In this document: in pieces, positions 7,522-14,272 of the stretch
Position numbering within the stretch: position 1 is the first letter of the stretch
How the letters are laid out: each line of letters opens with the position of its first letter
Assembly (NCBI GenBank): GCA_964575675.1
Contig: CAZNRY010000056.1
Location: 1 to 20,787, forward strand
Source of the DNA: CAZNRY01 sp964575675
GTDB lineage: Bacteria > Eisenbacteria > RBG-16-71-46 > CAIMUX01 > VGJL01
Reading direction: 5' to 3'
DNA length: 20,787 nucleotides
Translations under genes and position numbers: made by a program
The notes under the pieces: model-generated
Databases searched by the model: none
The model's input: the letters and a program-made list of their open reading frames with translations, nothing else
Told to the model about the DNA's origin: nothing

Positions 7522-7953
7522 ATGCGACCAACCGTGCTTCTCATCGATGACGACAAGCCGCTCCTCGACCTCTACGCGATGAAGTTCTCCCTGGACGGCT
7601 CCTGTCTCCTCCTGGCCGCCCTAACCCCGGAGGAAGGGTTCCGCACCGCGGCGCTTGCGCGTCCCGACCTCATCCTGCTCGACCTCGTGCTCCCCAAGAA
7701 GGAGGGACTTGCACCGACCCTCAACAAGGAAGCGGGGTTCGACGTCCTCCGCCGCCTCAAGACCGATCCCTCGACACAGGCGATTCCCGTGGTCATCTTC
7801 ACCAACCTCGACGAATCGCAGCGAGACAACGTGGACCGGGCGACGGCGCTCGGCGCTTCCGAGTACTGGGTCAAAGCGAAGCTTCTGCCAGGCGAGGTGG
7901 TCGCGCGCGTCAAGGCGATCGTCGGGGATACCGAGCTCGGCGCGGGCCCTTGA
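7522..7953 (+). CDS. single-domain response regulator (receiver 2, with loop insertion)
   Basis: A 143-residue receiver-only protein. Acidic pocket is D9-D10-D11, phosphoacceptor Asp54 in LILLDLVLPKK, switch Thr in VVIFTN and Lys in YWVKAK. Compared with receiver 1 it carries an insertion of about ten residues (EGLAPTLNKEAG) just after the phosphorylation loop, where partner contacts are usually made. The ATG at 7522 is chosen over an in-frame TTG at 7507 because the protein then starts like other receivers (MRPTVLLIDDD) and the upstream context (CATCACTCCC) matches that of receiver 1. It is the last gene of the operon that starts at 2309. A tandem pair behind one kinase suggests branching output or a phosphate sink. 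Confidence 0.9.
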   Translation: MRPTVLLIDDDKPLLDLYAMKFSLDGSCLLLAALTPEEGFRTAALARPDLILLDLVLPKKEGLAPTLNKEAGFDVLRRLKTDPSTQAIPVVIFTNLDESQRDNVDRATALGASEYWVKAKLLPGEVVARVKAIVGDTELGAGP

Positions 7954-8071
7954 CAACCAATCGAGGGGGAGTAGTGTGTGGCCAGCGAAGACACCGTCCG
8001 AACTGACCGCTCTTCCGCCCAGACCACCGATCCTTCGCACGCCTCCTATCTAAGTCGTAACCAACTCACCC

Positions 8072-8755
8072 ATGTCCAAGACCTCTTCTCCCCGCGGCAT
8101 CGCCGTGCTCCCCATCCTGGCCGTTGTCCTCGTCCTGGCGCTTCTTGTTGTTGGGGGGGTCTACTTCGGAAGCCGCAATCAGAGCGACACGAACACACCC
8201 CTTGCAAATGCACCCACAAACACCGCTGCATGGCAGACCTACACGGACCCGGATTCACGCTTCAGCATGCGTTACCCGACTCCTTGGACTCCACGGCCGG
8301 GCAGTGACTCCTTTCCGCACGCTGCGGTAGTCTTCGCCTCCTCGGACTCGGTCAACTTGTGTGGCTGCGCGGTCTACGTGACCATCGAGGCAAATCCCCA
8401 GAACCTAGCTGTTGCCGATTGGCTTGCCGATAAGAATCTTCCGAAACTGGATTCATACATCTCCTTCAACGACTACAACGCGCAGAGAAACAGCACAGAT
8501 CCAACGGAGCGTCAGTTCGCCGGCCAGTACTCCGAACTTCCGTTCATAATTGGCAGTATCGCGGGCGTTGAACAACGACGGAGCGCTGAAGGAGGCGGTT
8601 ACAAACGCATTCTCCTACCACGGCGCGGTCGTATGTACGTTGTTACTGCATGGAGTGACGCCAACTACTTCGGTGATGAATCGAAACAGCGCGACGGCGG
8701 TGCGCTGGCACGCTTGGCTGACGCCGTTCTGGCTTCATTTCAACCGCAGCCCTGA
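8072..8755 (+). CDS. membrane-anchored protein with PsbP-like domain
   Basis: A 227-residue protein with a short basic N-terminus and one long membrane segment (IAVLPILAVVLVLALLVVGG, residues ~10-29), then a Ser/Thr/Asn-rich linker to ~53. The exported domain starts with WQTYTDPDSRFSMRYPTPWT, the pattern of PsbP/DUF1795-like proteins ('D...FS..YP..W'). It contains a Cys pair in NLCGCAVY. No lipobox is visible, so the segment probably acts as an uncleaved anchor. Anchored proteins of this plan are common as conserved unknowns in Patescibacteria (memory, unverified). The 118 bases before it and 95 bases after it contain no other gene; it may be transcribed with the upstream operon because no terminator is visible. 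Function unknown. Confidence 0.75.
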   Translation: MSKTSSPRGIAVLPILAVVLVLALLVVGGVYFGSRNQSDTNTPLANAPTNTAAWQTYTDPDSRFSMRYPTPWTPRPGSDSFPHAAVVFASSDSVNLCGCAVYVTIEANPQNLAVADWLADKNLPKLDSYISFNDYNAQRNSTDPTERQFAGQYSELPFIIGSIAGVEQRRSAEGGGYKRILLPRRGRMYVVTAWSDANYFGDESKQRDGGALARLADAVLASFQPQP

Positions 8756-8768
8756 TTCCAGCCCTTCG

Positions 8769-8850
8769 CCAGGTGGTGCGAGCGTAGTCACCTGGATCGG
8801 TTCACACGCTCATTGACAACACAGATTGGTGCAGCAGCACCGGAGGTACC
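8769..8850 (+). promoter_or_regulatory. regulatory region and ribosome-binding site of the secreted M23 protein gene
   Basis: It contains an inverted repeat CCAGGTG/CACCTGG (8769-8775 and 8789-8795), a perfect -35-like TTGACA at 8813-8818 without a convincing -10, a small hairpin GGTGC-AGCA-GCACC (8828-8841), and immediately after it GGAGGT (8842-8847). Spacing fits the ATG at 8854 slightly better than that at 8851. The hairpin abuts the ribosome-binding site and could modulate its access. Confidence 0.4.
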
Positions 8851-11800
8851 ATGATGTTGATCCGTCTTGTCTATCTTGTTCTGGTTGCCCTTCTCGTCGG
8901 CTTGCCAGTACCACAACCTGTCTCCGCCGAGCAGTACCTTCCGGTAATGGCCGGGGAGAATCTGCACTGTGACCAGGAGAACGACGACACACCGACCCAT
9001 CTGGGTGGGACCGCCCTCGAGTTCGCCTGGGACTACAACCTGTCCGGCACCTTCGGTCAGGCAGACTATGGCCTTCCCGTTGTTGCTCCCTCGGATGGTC
9101 GCATCGTATATGCCGAAGACTATGCGCCGGGACTGGACGGGTGGGGTCAATGTGTGGTTATCGACTGCACGAACGGCCCCTACGACCTGTTGGCGCACCT
9201 CAGCGCAATCTTCGTCAAGGTTGGAGAGCCTGTTCTGCGCGGGCAGGTGATTGGTGCACTCGGAGACGCCAACGGGCGTTGGGATGCACATATTCACCAC
9301 CAACGGCAGGATGGAAGCACGCCTGACGCGCAGTCAGTAGCCTCGAGCTATGATGACGTCGGAGTACCCCAGTACGGTGGCACGTACCCCTCCGGCAACG
9401 ACGGCGTTCTCGACAGAGAAGAATCTCTCGTTGGCTCACAGGACCTCGGGGGTCGTGTTGGCGCCACCCTGTGGTGGCCCGGTACGTGGAACGCCGCCGA
9501 TCGGTACGCGGCTGACAACACCGCAAGGCGCTGTTACCGTCAGAACTACAGCGGTGGCGCTTGGGGCAGCTGCGCGATCGTCTATGATGGTCTTGGTGGT
9601 GCCCGCAAAGCCTACACCGTCCGCACCGGCTTCTGGGCGAATGGTCAGGATCCCCCGAATGGCTGGTCGCAGGTCGGTGGGCCGCAGAGCGATCTCGGCA
9701 TGCCGATCACGAACGAGTACGGTCAGGATGGGTCGAACCGGCGACAGGATTTTCAGAAGAAGTACCTGTACTTCAATGGAAGTACAGTCTCTGCGAACCC
9801 GTACCCGCACGGCGGTCCCGGCTGGACGCAATACGGCTGGAACAACCAGTACTCCTATCTCTTCGCCCTTGCGTACGAACGGAACGGAGCACGAACGACG
9901 GTCGGTGAACCCACCAGCACGGTCCAAGCCTACGGCAACTTCCTGCGACAGGACTTCGCTGGCGGTTCCTTCGGCAACTGCTGTATCATGTACGATCCGA
10001 ACAACGCGAACGGCAACACGTCAGCGACGAACGAGGCGTATCTTCTCCGGGGTGGCTTCTACGACTACTACATGACTCATGGTGAGTACGTCGCTTTCGG
10101 CTGTCCGACTCGCGATGAATACGCAAGCCGGGATCCGGAGCACTGGGATGAGAGCACCGAGTACCCCCTGCAGAACTTCTTCCGTGTCCAGGACCCAGAA
10201 CCTCAGCATTACATGATCTGGAAGCCTGGCGTGGATGTCTGGCACTCCGCCTACAAGATGGCCTGGGTGACGCAGTCCCCGAACGCACAGATCGACGTCG
10301 AACAGGGAACGATACGCACGTGGTCGGTGCAGTACCGGAACACCGGTACGACGACGTGGTTCAGGGACAAGAATTCCTATCCGTACGACTACGTGGAACT
10401 CGTGTCCTGCGACGACGGCGGTGCGGTCGTTCCAAGCTTCTTCTACAGCCCAGGTCTCGGCTGGATCGACGCGGAAACACCGTGCACGATGCAGGAGACC
10501 AGCGTGGCTGCGGGGAGTGTCGCAACCTTCTCTTTCCAGGGGAAGATCGCAGACGATGCTCCGCTCGGGCCTCGCAACATCTACTTCCGCGTCCGGCACA
10601 GCCAAGCGGGTCTCATCAGCGACTGGGGCGGGATGCACTACGTGACCACGGTCTTTCCGCCGATTGGCCCTGCGTTCGGTCTCATTCTCCGGAATCCCGC
10701 GACGGGAGACTGGTGGGTGCGCGCTTCTGATGGAACTTCCTTTGCGTATCCGACCGGTCAGTCCTGGCCTCCCGATCGCTGGCTCTCAGCTTGGGCAGCG
10801 GAAGGCGGTGGATACACCTTTACCCCGTACGTCGGCGATCCGAACGGCGACGGGTACGACGATCTCATCGTCCGGAGAAACGACGCTGCGTGGTACATCG
10901 CGTGGAACAACGCGAACGGATCCTTCACAGCCCAGGGGCAGGCGCTCATCGGTGAGTGGGGAACCGGAGACTATTCAGGCCGCTACTTCTTCGCTTTCGC
11001 GAACGTCGACAACGACGTCTCGGACGAGATGATCACGTACGACGCAAGCAATGCGAACTGGTACGTGAGCCAGTACAACGCGGCAACCCACAGCTACGAT
11101 TCCTACGGCCTCTGGGAAACTTGGGGCGGCGGAGTCGGATCCTTCCAACCCCTCGTCGGGGACTGGAACGGGGATGCGAGAACAGACATCTGCCTTCTCG
11201 CATTGAGCACGGGGCATTGGTGGGTTCGGCTCTCAAACGGCTCGGACTTCTACCAGCCCACACCGACGGACAATTGGTGCCCGTACTGGTATGGAGCAGG
11301 AGACCAGGCGCTCGCCGGTGACTGGAACGGAGACCGGAAGTGCGACATCGCGCTTCTTGATCCTTCAACCGGCCACTGGTGGGTACGGCTTTCGAACGGA
11401 AGTGCCTTCTATCAGCCGACGCCAACCGACAACTGGTGTCCCTACTGGTACGGCGCTGGATACGTCCCTTTCGTCGGCGACTTCGACGACGATCTCGACA
11501 CCGACATCGCTCTCCGCGATGCGGCACAAGGGAACCACTGGGTCCGTCTCTCGAACACGAGTGCCTTCACCCAACCGAACCCGGACAACTGGTGCGCAGC
11601 CTGGACCGGAACGGGCTATCAGTTCGTGACCGGCAGATTCGGCAGCGGAGTCATGGGAAAGATGCCGCCGCCGGGATCGGATCCAGATCCCGAGATCCTG
11701 TACCCTCTCCCGGAAGCGTGCGGGAACGTCCCGTTCTCGCTCCATCCGAATCCAGTGCCAAGCGGGACGGCGCTCCGCATCGACATCCCCCTGGGAGGCA

Positions 11801-11982
11801 AGTCCGTGACTATCATGGATGTTGCCGGCCGGGTCGTCTTCACGAGCCCAGTCTCCACGCCTGGTCTCATGTGGAACGGCCGCGATGCCTCCGGCAACCA
11901 TCTCTCCTCCGGCATCTACTTCATCCGTCTCACCGGTCCGACTACCGGCCGCACGACCCAGAAGCTGGTCGTTCTCCGCTGA
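8851..11982 (+). CDS. large secreted multidomain protein: M23-like, LGFP-like, Ig-like, FG-GAP repeats, FlgD/T9SS-like C-terminus
   Basis: A 1043-residue protein with a clear signal peptide (hydrophobic LVYLVLVALLVGLPV, cleavage near VSA-EQ, ~residue 26). Residues ~50-155 look like an M23/LytM peptidase: HLSAIFVKVGEPVLRGQVIG and the HxH motif DAHIHH (H147, H149), with D61 and H116 in place; the His normally four before D61 is Glu57. Residues ~270-470 contain LGFP-like repeats (LGMPITNEYG, then RQDF). Residues ~480-605 form an NBR1-like Ig module (WSVQYRNTGTTTW). About 610-930 are FG-GAP/VCBS-like repeats, three of exact 53-residue period. The last ~80 residues (SLHPNPVPSGTALRIDIP ... SSGIYFIRL) match the FlgD-Ig/type IX sorting-like domain. 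Likely a cell-surface or released protein acting on cell wall or glycans (inference). A terminator follows directly. Confidence 0.85.
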   Translation: MMLIRLVYLVLVALLVGLPVPQPVSAEQYLPVMAGENLHCDQENDDTPTHLGGTALEFAWDYNLSGTFGQADYGLPVVAPSDGRIVYAEDYAPGLDGWGQCVVIDCTNGPYDLLAHLSAIFVKVGEPVLRGQVIGALGDANGRWDAHIHHQRQDGSTPDAQSVASSYDDVGVPQYGGTYPSGNDGVLDREESLVGSQDLGGRVGATLWWPGTWNAADRYAADNTARRCYRQNYSGGAWGSCAIVYDGLGGARKAYTVRTGFWANGQDPPNGWSQVGGPQSDLGMPITNEYGQDGSNRRQDFQKKYLYFNGSTVSANPYPHGGPGWTQYGWNNQYSYLFALAYERNGARTTVGEPTSTVQAYGNFLRQDFAGGSFGNCCIMYDPNNANGNTSATNEAYLLRGGFYDYYMTHGEYVAFGCPTRDEYASRDPEHWDESTEYPLQNFFRVQDPEPQHYMIWKPGVDVWHSAYKMAWVTQSPNAQIDVEQGTIRTWSVQYRNTGTTTWFRDKNSYPYDYVELVSCDDGGAVVPSFFYSPGLGWIDAETPCTMQETSVAAGSVATFSFQGKIADDAPLGPRNIYFRVRHSQAGLISDWGGMHYVTTVFPPIGPAFGLILRNPATGDWWVRASDGTSFAYPTGQSWPPDRWLSAWAAEGGGYTFTPYVGDPNGDGYDDLIVRRNDAAWYIAWNNANGSFTAQGQALIGEWGTGDYSGRYFFAFANVDNDVSDEMITYDASNANWYVSQYNAATHSYDSYGLWETWGGGVGSFQPLVGDWNGDARTDICLLALSTGHWWVRLSNGSDFYQPTPTDNWCPYWYGAGDQALAGDWNGDRKCDIALLDPSTGHWWVRLSNGSAFYQPTPTDNWCPYWYGAGYVPFVGDFDDDLDTDIALRDAAQGNHWVRLSNTSAFTQPNPDNWCAAWTGTGYQFVTGRFGSGVMGKMPPPGSDPDPEILYPLPEACGNVPFSLHPNPVPSGTALRIDIPLGGKSVTIMDVAGRVVFTSPVSTPGLMWNGRDASGNHLSSGIYFIRLTGPTTGRTTQKLVVLR
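11158..11630 (+). repeat. three tandem 53-codon FG-GAP-like repeats
   Basis: Units start at 11158, 11317 and 11476, each with GDWNGD or GDFDDD followed by 'D-I-x-L' and 'HWVRLSN'. Units 1 and 2 share 31 of 32 residues over the stretch 11206-11301 versus 11365-11460, yet 20 of those 31 identical residues use a different codon. The third unit is more diverged (QPNPDNWCAAWTGTG). Confidence 0.85.
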
Positions 11983-11995
11983 TCTTCTCTCTCCT

Positions 11996-12023
11996 CCCGA
12001 GCCCTGCTCGGGTTTTTTCTTTT
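11996..12023 (+). terminator. intrinsic terminator after the M23 protein gene
   Basis: CCCGAGC-CCT-GCTCGGG (perfect 7-bp stem, 3-base loop) followed by TTTTTTCTTTT. It lies 14 bases after the stop codon. It is the only convincing rho-independent terminator in the window. Confidence 0.92.
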
Positions 12024-12112
12024 CCGCGCTTCTTTCTCCGTGCATCGAGCCGAGCGGGCCACTGCGGACCGTGGTGTTTGACGGGTCCCGGAGGCTGTGT
12101 CATGAATGCCTC

Positions 12113-12538
12113 ATGCCACCAAGATCGAAGAATCCCGACGGGCCAAGGGCGCTGCCCGTCTTCGAGGGCTGGACCGTCGATGTCCGCCTGCGGCAGTTCC
12201 GCCGCGCTGAATACGGCAAGGCGCTGGAGTTCATTCCGTTCGACAGCCCCCGCGGGGCGGAGCTGCTCAGCCGCTGGGAGGATAGTCAAACGGCCGGCGC
12301 GGAGACTGAGGCCGCCAGCGAAACAAATGATCCAGTCGGAAGGACGTACGCCAATCCCGATGACGGCAACACCTACTATCTGGCACCGCTCATAGCCGGC
12401 GGAGAGGAGATCCTCTGGGCGTGTCCGACGAATGCGGATGGCTCAGCGGACTTCACGTCGTCGATTCCAGAGACCGACTTCGCCGAACGGCTCTCCGAAG
12501 GGAAGCGGACGCGCATTCTTGGGGCACTTGCAGCGTAG
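12113..12538 (+). CDS. small conserved-looking protein of unknown function at the edge of the RuvC/recombinase module
   Basis: A 141-residue soluble protein starting MPPRSKNPDGPRALPVFEG. The N-terminal third, FEGWTVDVRLRQFRR then ALEFIPFDSPRG, looks like a defined motif region. From memory, short Patescibacteria proteins carry 'YTVD-R-L-x-x-FR...F-I-x-FDS-x-x-G', but I cannot name a family. It is followed by an acidic linker and a C-terminal segment (YYLAPLIAGGEEILWACP). A decayed copy of the N-terminal region is found at ~17296-17395, evidence that this motif travels with the module. It is convergent with the first RuvC-like gene, with one base between their stops. A TTGACG lies at ~12078 but no good -10 or ribosome-binding site is seen. 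Confidence 0.65.
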   Translation: MPPRSKNPDGPRALPVFEGWTVDVRLRQFRRAEYGKALEFIPFDSPRGAELLSRWEDSQTAGAETEAASETNDPVGRTYANPDDGNTYYLAPLIAGGEEILWACPTNADGSADFTSSIPETDFAERLSEGKRTRILGALAA

Positions 12539-12539
12539 G

Positions 12540-13094
12540 TCACCGGCCGGAACCTGAGTCGGGGAGGCTGTTCCGTCCATCGATCAACGCGCGTGTTCCG
12601 AGCGCGACTGCCAGCGCGTCAAACATGTGGAGCCAGTACTTGTCCTGCGACCGGTAGCCGAACACTGGATGCGGCGGTTCCTTCGGCAGGTTGACCTTCA
12701 GACTCCGAAATCCCATCCCGACGATCGCCCGGGCGACGTCGAGCTTCTTCGCGTAGGGATTGCCGACCACGATCCGGCGGACCTCCCGGGCGGAGATCTC
12801 GACGACCCGGAGCCCAACCTCCCGGGACCGGGCGTCGAGTTCTTGCGCGATTACGGACACGAGTGCTGCTCGCTTCGTGGGGAAAAGGAGCGGCTTCTCG
12901 ATCCCGACGACCGTCGGGCCAAAGTCCTGGATATACTCGAGGACGACCCGGCGGGCCTGGCCGATAACGTCGTGCGGACGCTCGCCGTTCCGGAGCGTCT
13001 TCACGTCTGAGGCGAGAAGGGTCGTGCCCCGCAGAACCGCGAGGCCCATTTCCTTCGTTCCCGGATCAATGCCAAGGATGATCGGCTCCTTCAT
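12540..13094 (-). CDS. RuvC-like Holliday junction resolvase 1
   Basis: A 184-residue protein of the RuvC/RNase H-fold family. It opens MKEPIILGIDPGTKEMGLAVL. All four metal-binding positions are visible: D10 in GIDPG, E66 in VVGIEKP, and H156-x-x-D159 in YWLHMFDALA (the HxxD form is known in bacterial RuvC). The usual family length is ~165-185. The start at 13094 is chosen because the domain begins there; an upstream in-frame ATG would add 36 unlikely residues. It is the last gene of the minus-strand operon, 166 bases after the second RuvC-like gene. Expected role: cleaving branched DNA during replication or recombination of the element. It is divergent enough from the second copy that this is not a recent duplication, and whether it is chromosomal RuvC is doubtful given the lack of ruvA/ruvB. 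Confidence 0.85.
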   Translation of the reverse strand: MKEPIILGIDPGTKEMGLAVLRGTTLLASDVKTLRNGERPHDVIGQARRVVLEYIQDFGPTVVGIEKPLLFPTKRAALVSVIAQELDARSREVGLRVVEISAREVRRIVVGNPYAKKLDVARAIVGMGFRSLKVNLPKEPPHPVFGYRSQDKYWLHMFDALAVALGTRALIDGRNSLPDSGSGR

Positions 13095-13128
13095 GGTGGG
13101 CGGTTCGGTTAGGGATGAGTAAGGTGAT

Positions 13129-13248
13129 GCCCTCCCGAGAGTCCCGCGGTCTCGGCTCCCGTCCTGCTCGGGGCGCCTACGCACCGCGGCGGCGCTCTGC
13201 AAGAAGAGCGGCCGGACGGGACAGCCGAAGTATCGGCTGCGGGAGGGC
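13129..13248 (-). ncRNA. candidate structured RNA (or DNA cruciform) between the two RuvC-like genes
   Basis: On the minus strand, a 9-bp stem GCCCTCCCG/CGGGAGGGC (13240-13248 with 13129-13137) closes a junction. Inside come CAGCCGA-TACT-TCGGCTG (13222-13239, directly adjoining the first stem), then after one base a 7-bp stem CCCGTCC/GGACGGG (13214-13220 with 13158-13164) that itself encloses CGCTCT/AGAGCG (13193-13210), then a possible CCGAGA/TCTCGG hairpin (13135-13155). Alternative pairing CCGCGGT/ACCGCGG (13144-13150, 13183-13189) could form a pseudoknot. The compact stacking is unusual for a spacer. No known RNA family is recognised; GC richness raises the chance of accidental pairing. 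Confidence 0.4.
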
Positions 13249-13260
13249 GGTTGCTGAGGG

Positions 13261-13755
13261 TCAGGCGCGCTCGGCCTGGTGGTGAAGCCCCAAGGCGACC
13301 GCGTCGAACATGTTTTGGAAGTATCTCTCTTTCCACTTCCGGTCCTGGGTGAGGTACACGCGGAGCGCGGGGAAACGATAGCTCACCGCGACGGCCGCCT
13401 CCCATTTGCAGGCCCATCCGTGTCCAGTGAGGGTCTTCCGCACGGATTGCGGCGCATACGCGGTGATCGAGAGTCCCCGCTGGCGCGCCAGCGCGCGGAC
13501 CGATGCGGCTAGCCGGTGCACCGCGTCGATCCCCTGGACGGGGTGAGGGTACGTGGCTTCAAGGACGAGCGCGTCCGGATCGTACGCCGTGATCCACCCC
13601 CGGACGAGGCGGCGGGCTTCCCGGAGGCGCTTCTCCGCCGGCAGGAGACGGAGCGGACGGACGCCGCTTGCAACAAGCCTGCGGCTGTGGAGGACGGCGT
13701 AGCCGAGGTCGCGGAGTCCGGGATCAAGCGCGAGAATCGTCTTTTGGTTCTTCAT
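13261..13755 (-). CDS. RuvC-like nuclease 2 with an altered active-site position
   Basis: A 164-residue RuvC/RNase H-fold protein (MKNQKTILALDPGLRDLGYAVL). Metal ligands D11 (LALDPG), E66 (ALVLEATYP) and D151 (MFDAVA) are present. The position aligned to H156 of RuvC 1 is Asn148 (QNMFDA versus LHMFDA). Both proteins share the C-terminal pattern 'K-x-x-Y-x-x-x-MFDA-x-A-x-x-L', showing common ancestry, but identity elsewhere is low. Start is at 13755 or two codons upstream (13761). It overlaps the end of the preceding winged-helix gene by ~31 bases, so the two are in one operon. Likely partner or specialised version of RuvC 1. Activity may be reduced or dependent on a heterodimer (inference). 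Confidence 0.78.
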   Translation of the reverse strand: MKNQKTILALDPGLRDLGYAVLHSRRLVASGVRPLRLLPAEKRLREARRLVRGWITAYDPDALVLEATYPHPVQGIDAVHRLAASVRALARQRGLSITAYAPQSVRKTLTGHGWACKWEAAVAVSYRFPALRVYLTQDRKWKERYFQNMFDAVALGLHHQAERA

Positions 13756-14272
13756 GGGCATGGCGTTTGAGGAGATAAAGAAACAGGGCTGTCCGGGAGC
13801 GGCGGATCTCGGTCGCTGGAACCGCGAGGGCTCCGGCAAGTGCCCGCTTCACGACCGGGTCCGCGTGGGACGCGAGCGCCGGCTCAATGAGATCGCGGTG
13901 GCCCGTCTCCCCGAGCGCGTGTTCGACCTTCGCGATCGTAAAGAACCGGGCGGGAGGAGGTCCATCCGGTGCCGCGGCGACCGCGTGACGTTTCACCCGG
14001 ATCTGGATTCGCCCATCGAGGCGCCTGGTCTCGACGTACCGATGCTTCCGGAGATGTCCGATCCAGCTTCGGACCGTCCCCTCGGGCAGCCCCATGGTGC
14101 CGGCGAGCTCCGCGGGATCGATGTCGACCGCGTCGGACCCCGTGGGCAGCCGGCTCAGCAGGACGAGGTAGAGCCACACGGCCGCGCGCATCCGATCGAT
14201 GTGGAAAGCCCGCGGGTGCTCAAGAAGGCGTCGGGGGAATCGGATGGTGATGGTGTCAGAGATCCCGGACAT
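13724..14272 (-). CDS. winged-helix protein 2, replication-initiator-like, paralogue of its upstream neighbour
   Basis: A 182-residue protein starting MSGISDTITIRFPRRLLEHP. Residues ~25-85 read as a winged helix-turn-helix: AVWLYLVLLSRLPTG, then AELAGTMGLPEGTVRSWIGHL with the recognition helix in TVRSWIGHLRKHRYVE and the wing RRLDGRIQIRV. A C-terminal helical region ends in EIRRSRTALFLYLLKRH. The upstream neighbour has the same plan with RIRKSKTALFRFLLAKF. The layout (N-terminal winged helix plus C-terminal short helical domain) recalls plasmid/phage replication initiators or DnaD-type primosome proteins, without a firm match. The start at 14272 overlaps the previous stop by 17 bases; its own end overlaps the start of RuvC 2. 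Role in replication is inference. Confidence 0.68.
   Translation of the reverse strand: MSGISDTITIRFPRRLLEHPRAFHIDRMRAAVWLYLVLLSRLPTGSDAVDIDPAELAGTMGLPEGTVRSWIGHLRKHRYVETRRLDGRIQIRVKRHAVAAAPDGPPPARFFTIAKVEHALGETGHRDLIEPALASHADPVVKRALAGALAVPATEIRRSRTALFLYLLKRHAHEEPKDDSRA

Noticed and set aside
12540..13755. TnpB/IscB/Cas12-type RNA-guided nuclease
   Set aside because: Each protein is a compact single RuvC resolvase domain with no HNH insert, zinc ribbon or split RuvC motifs; only the neighbouring structured spacer recalls those systems.
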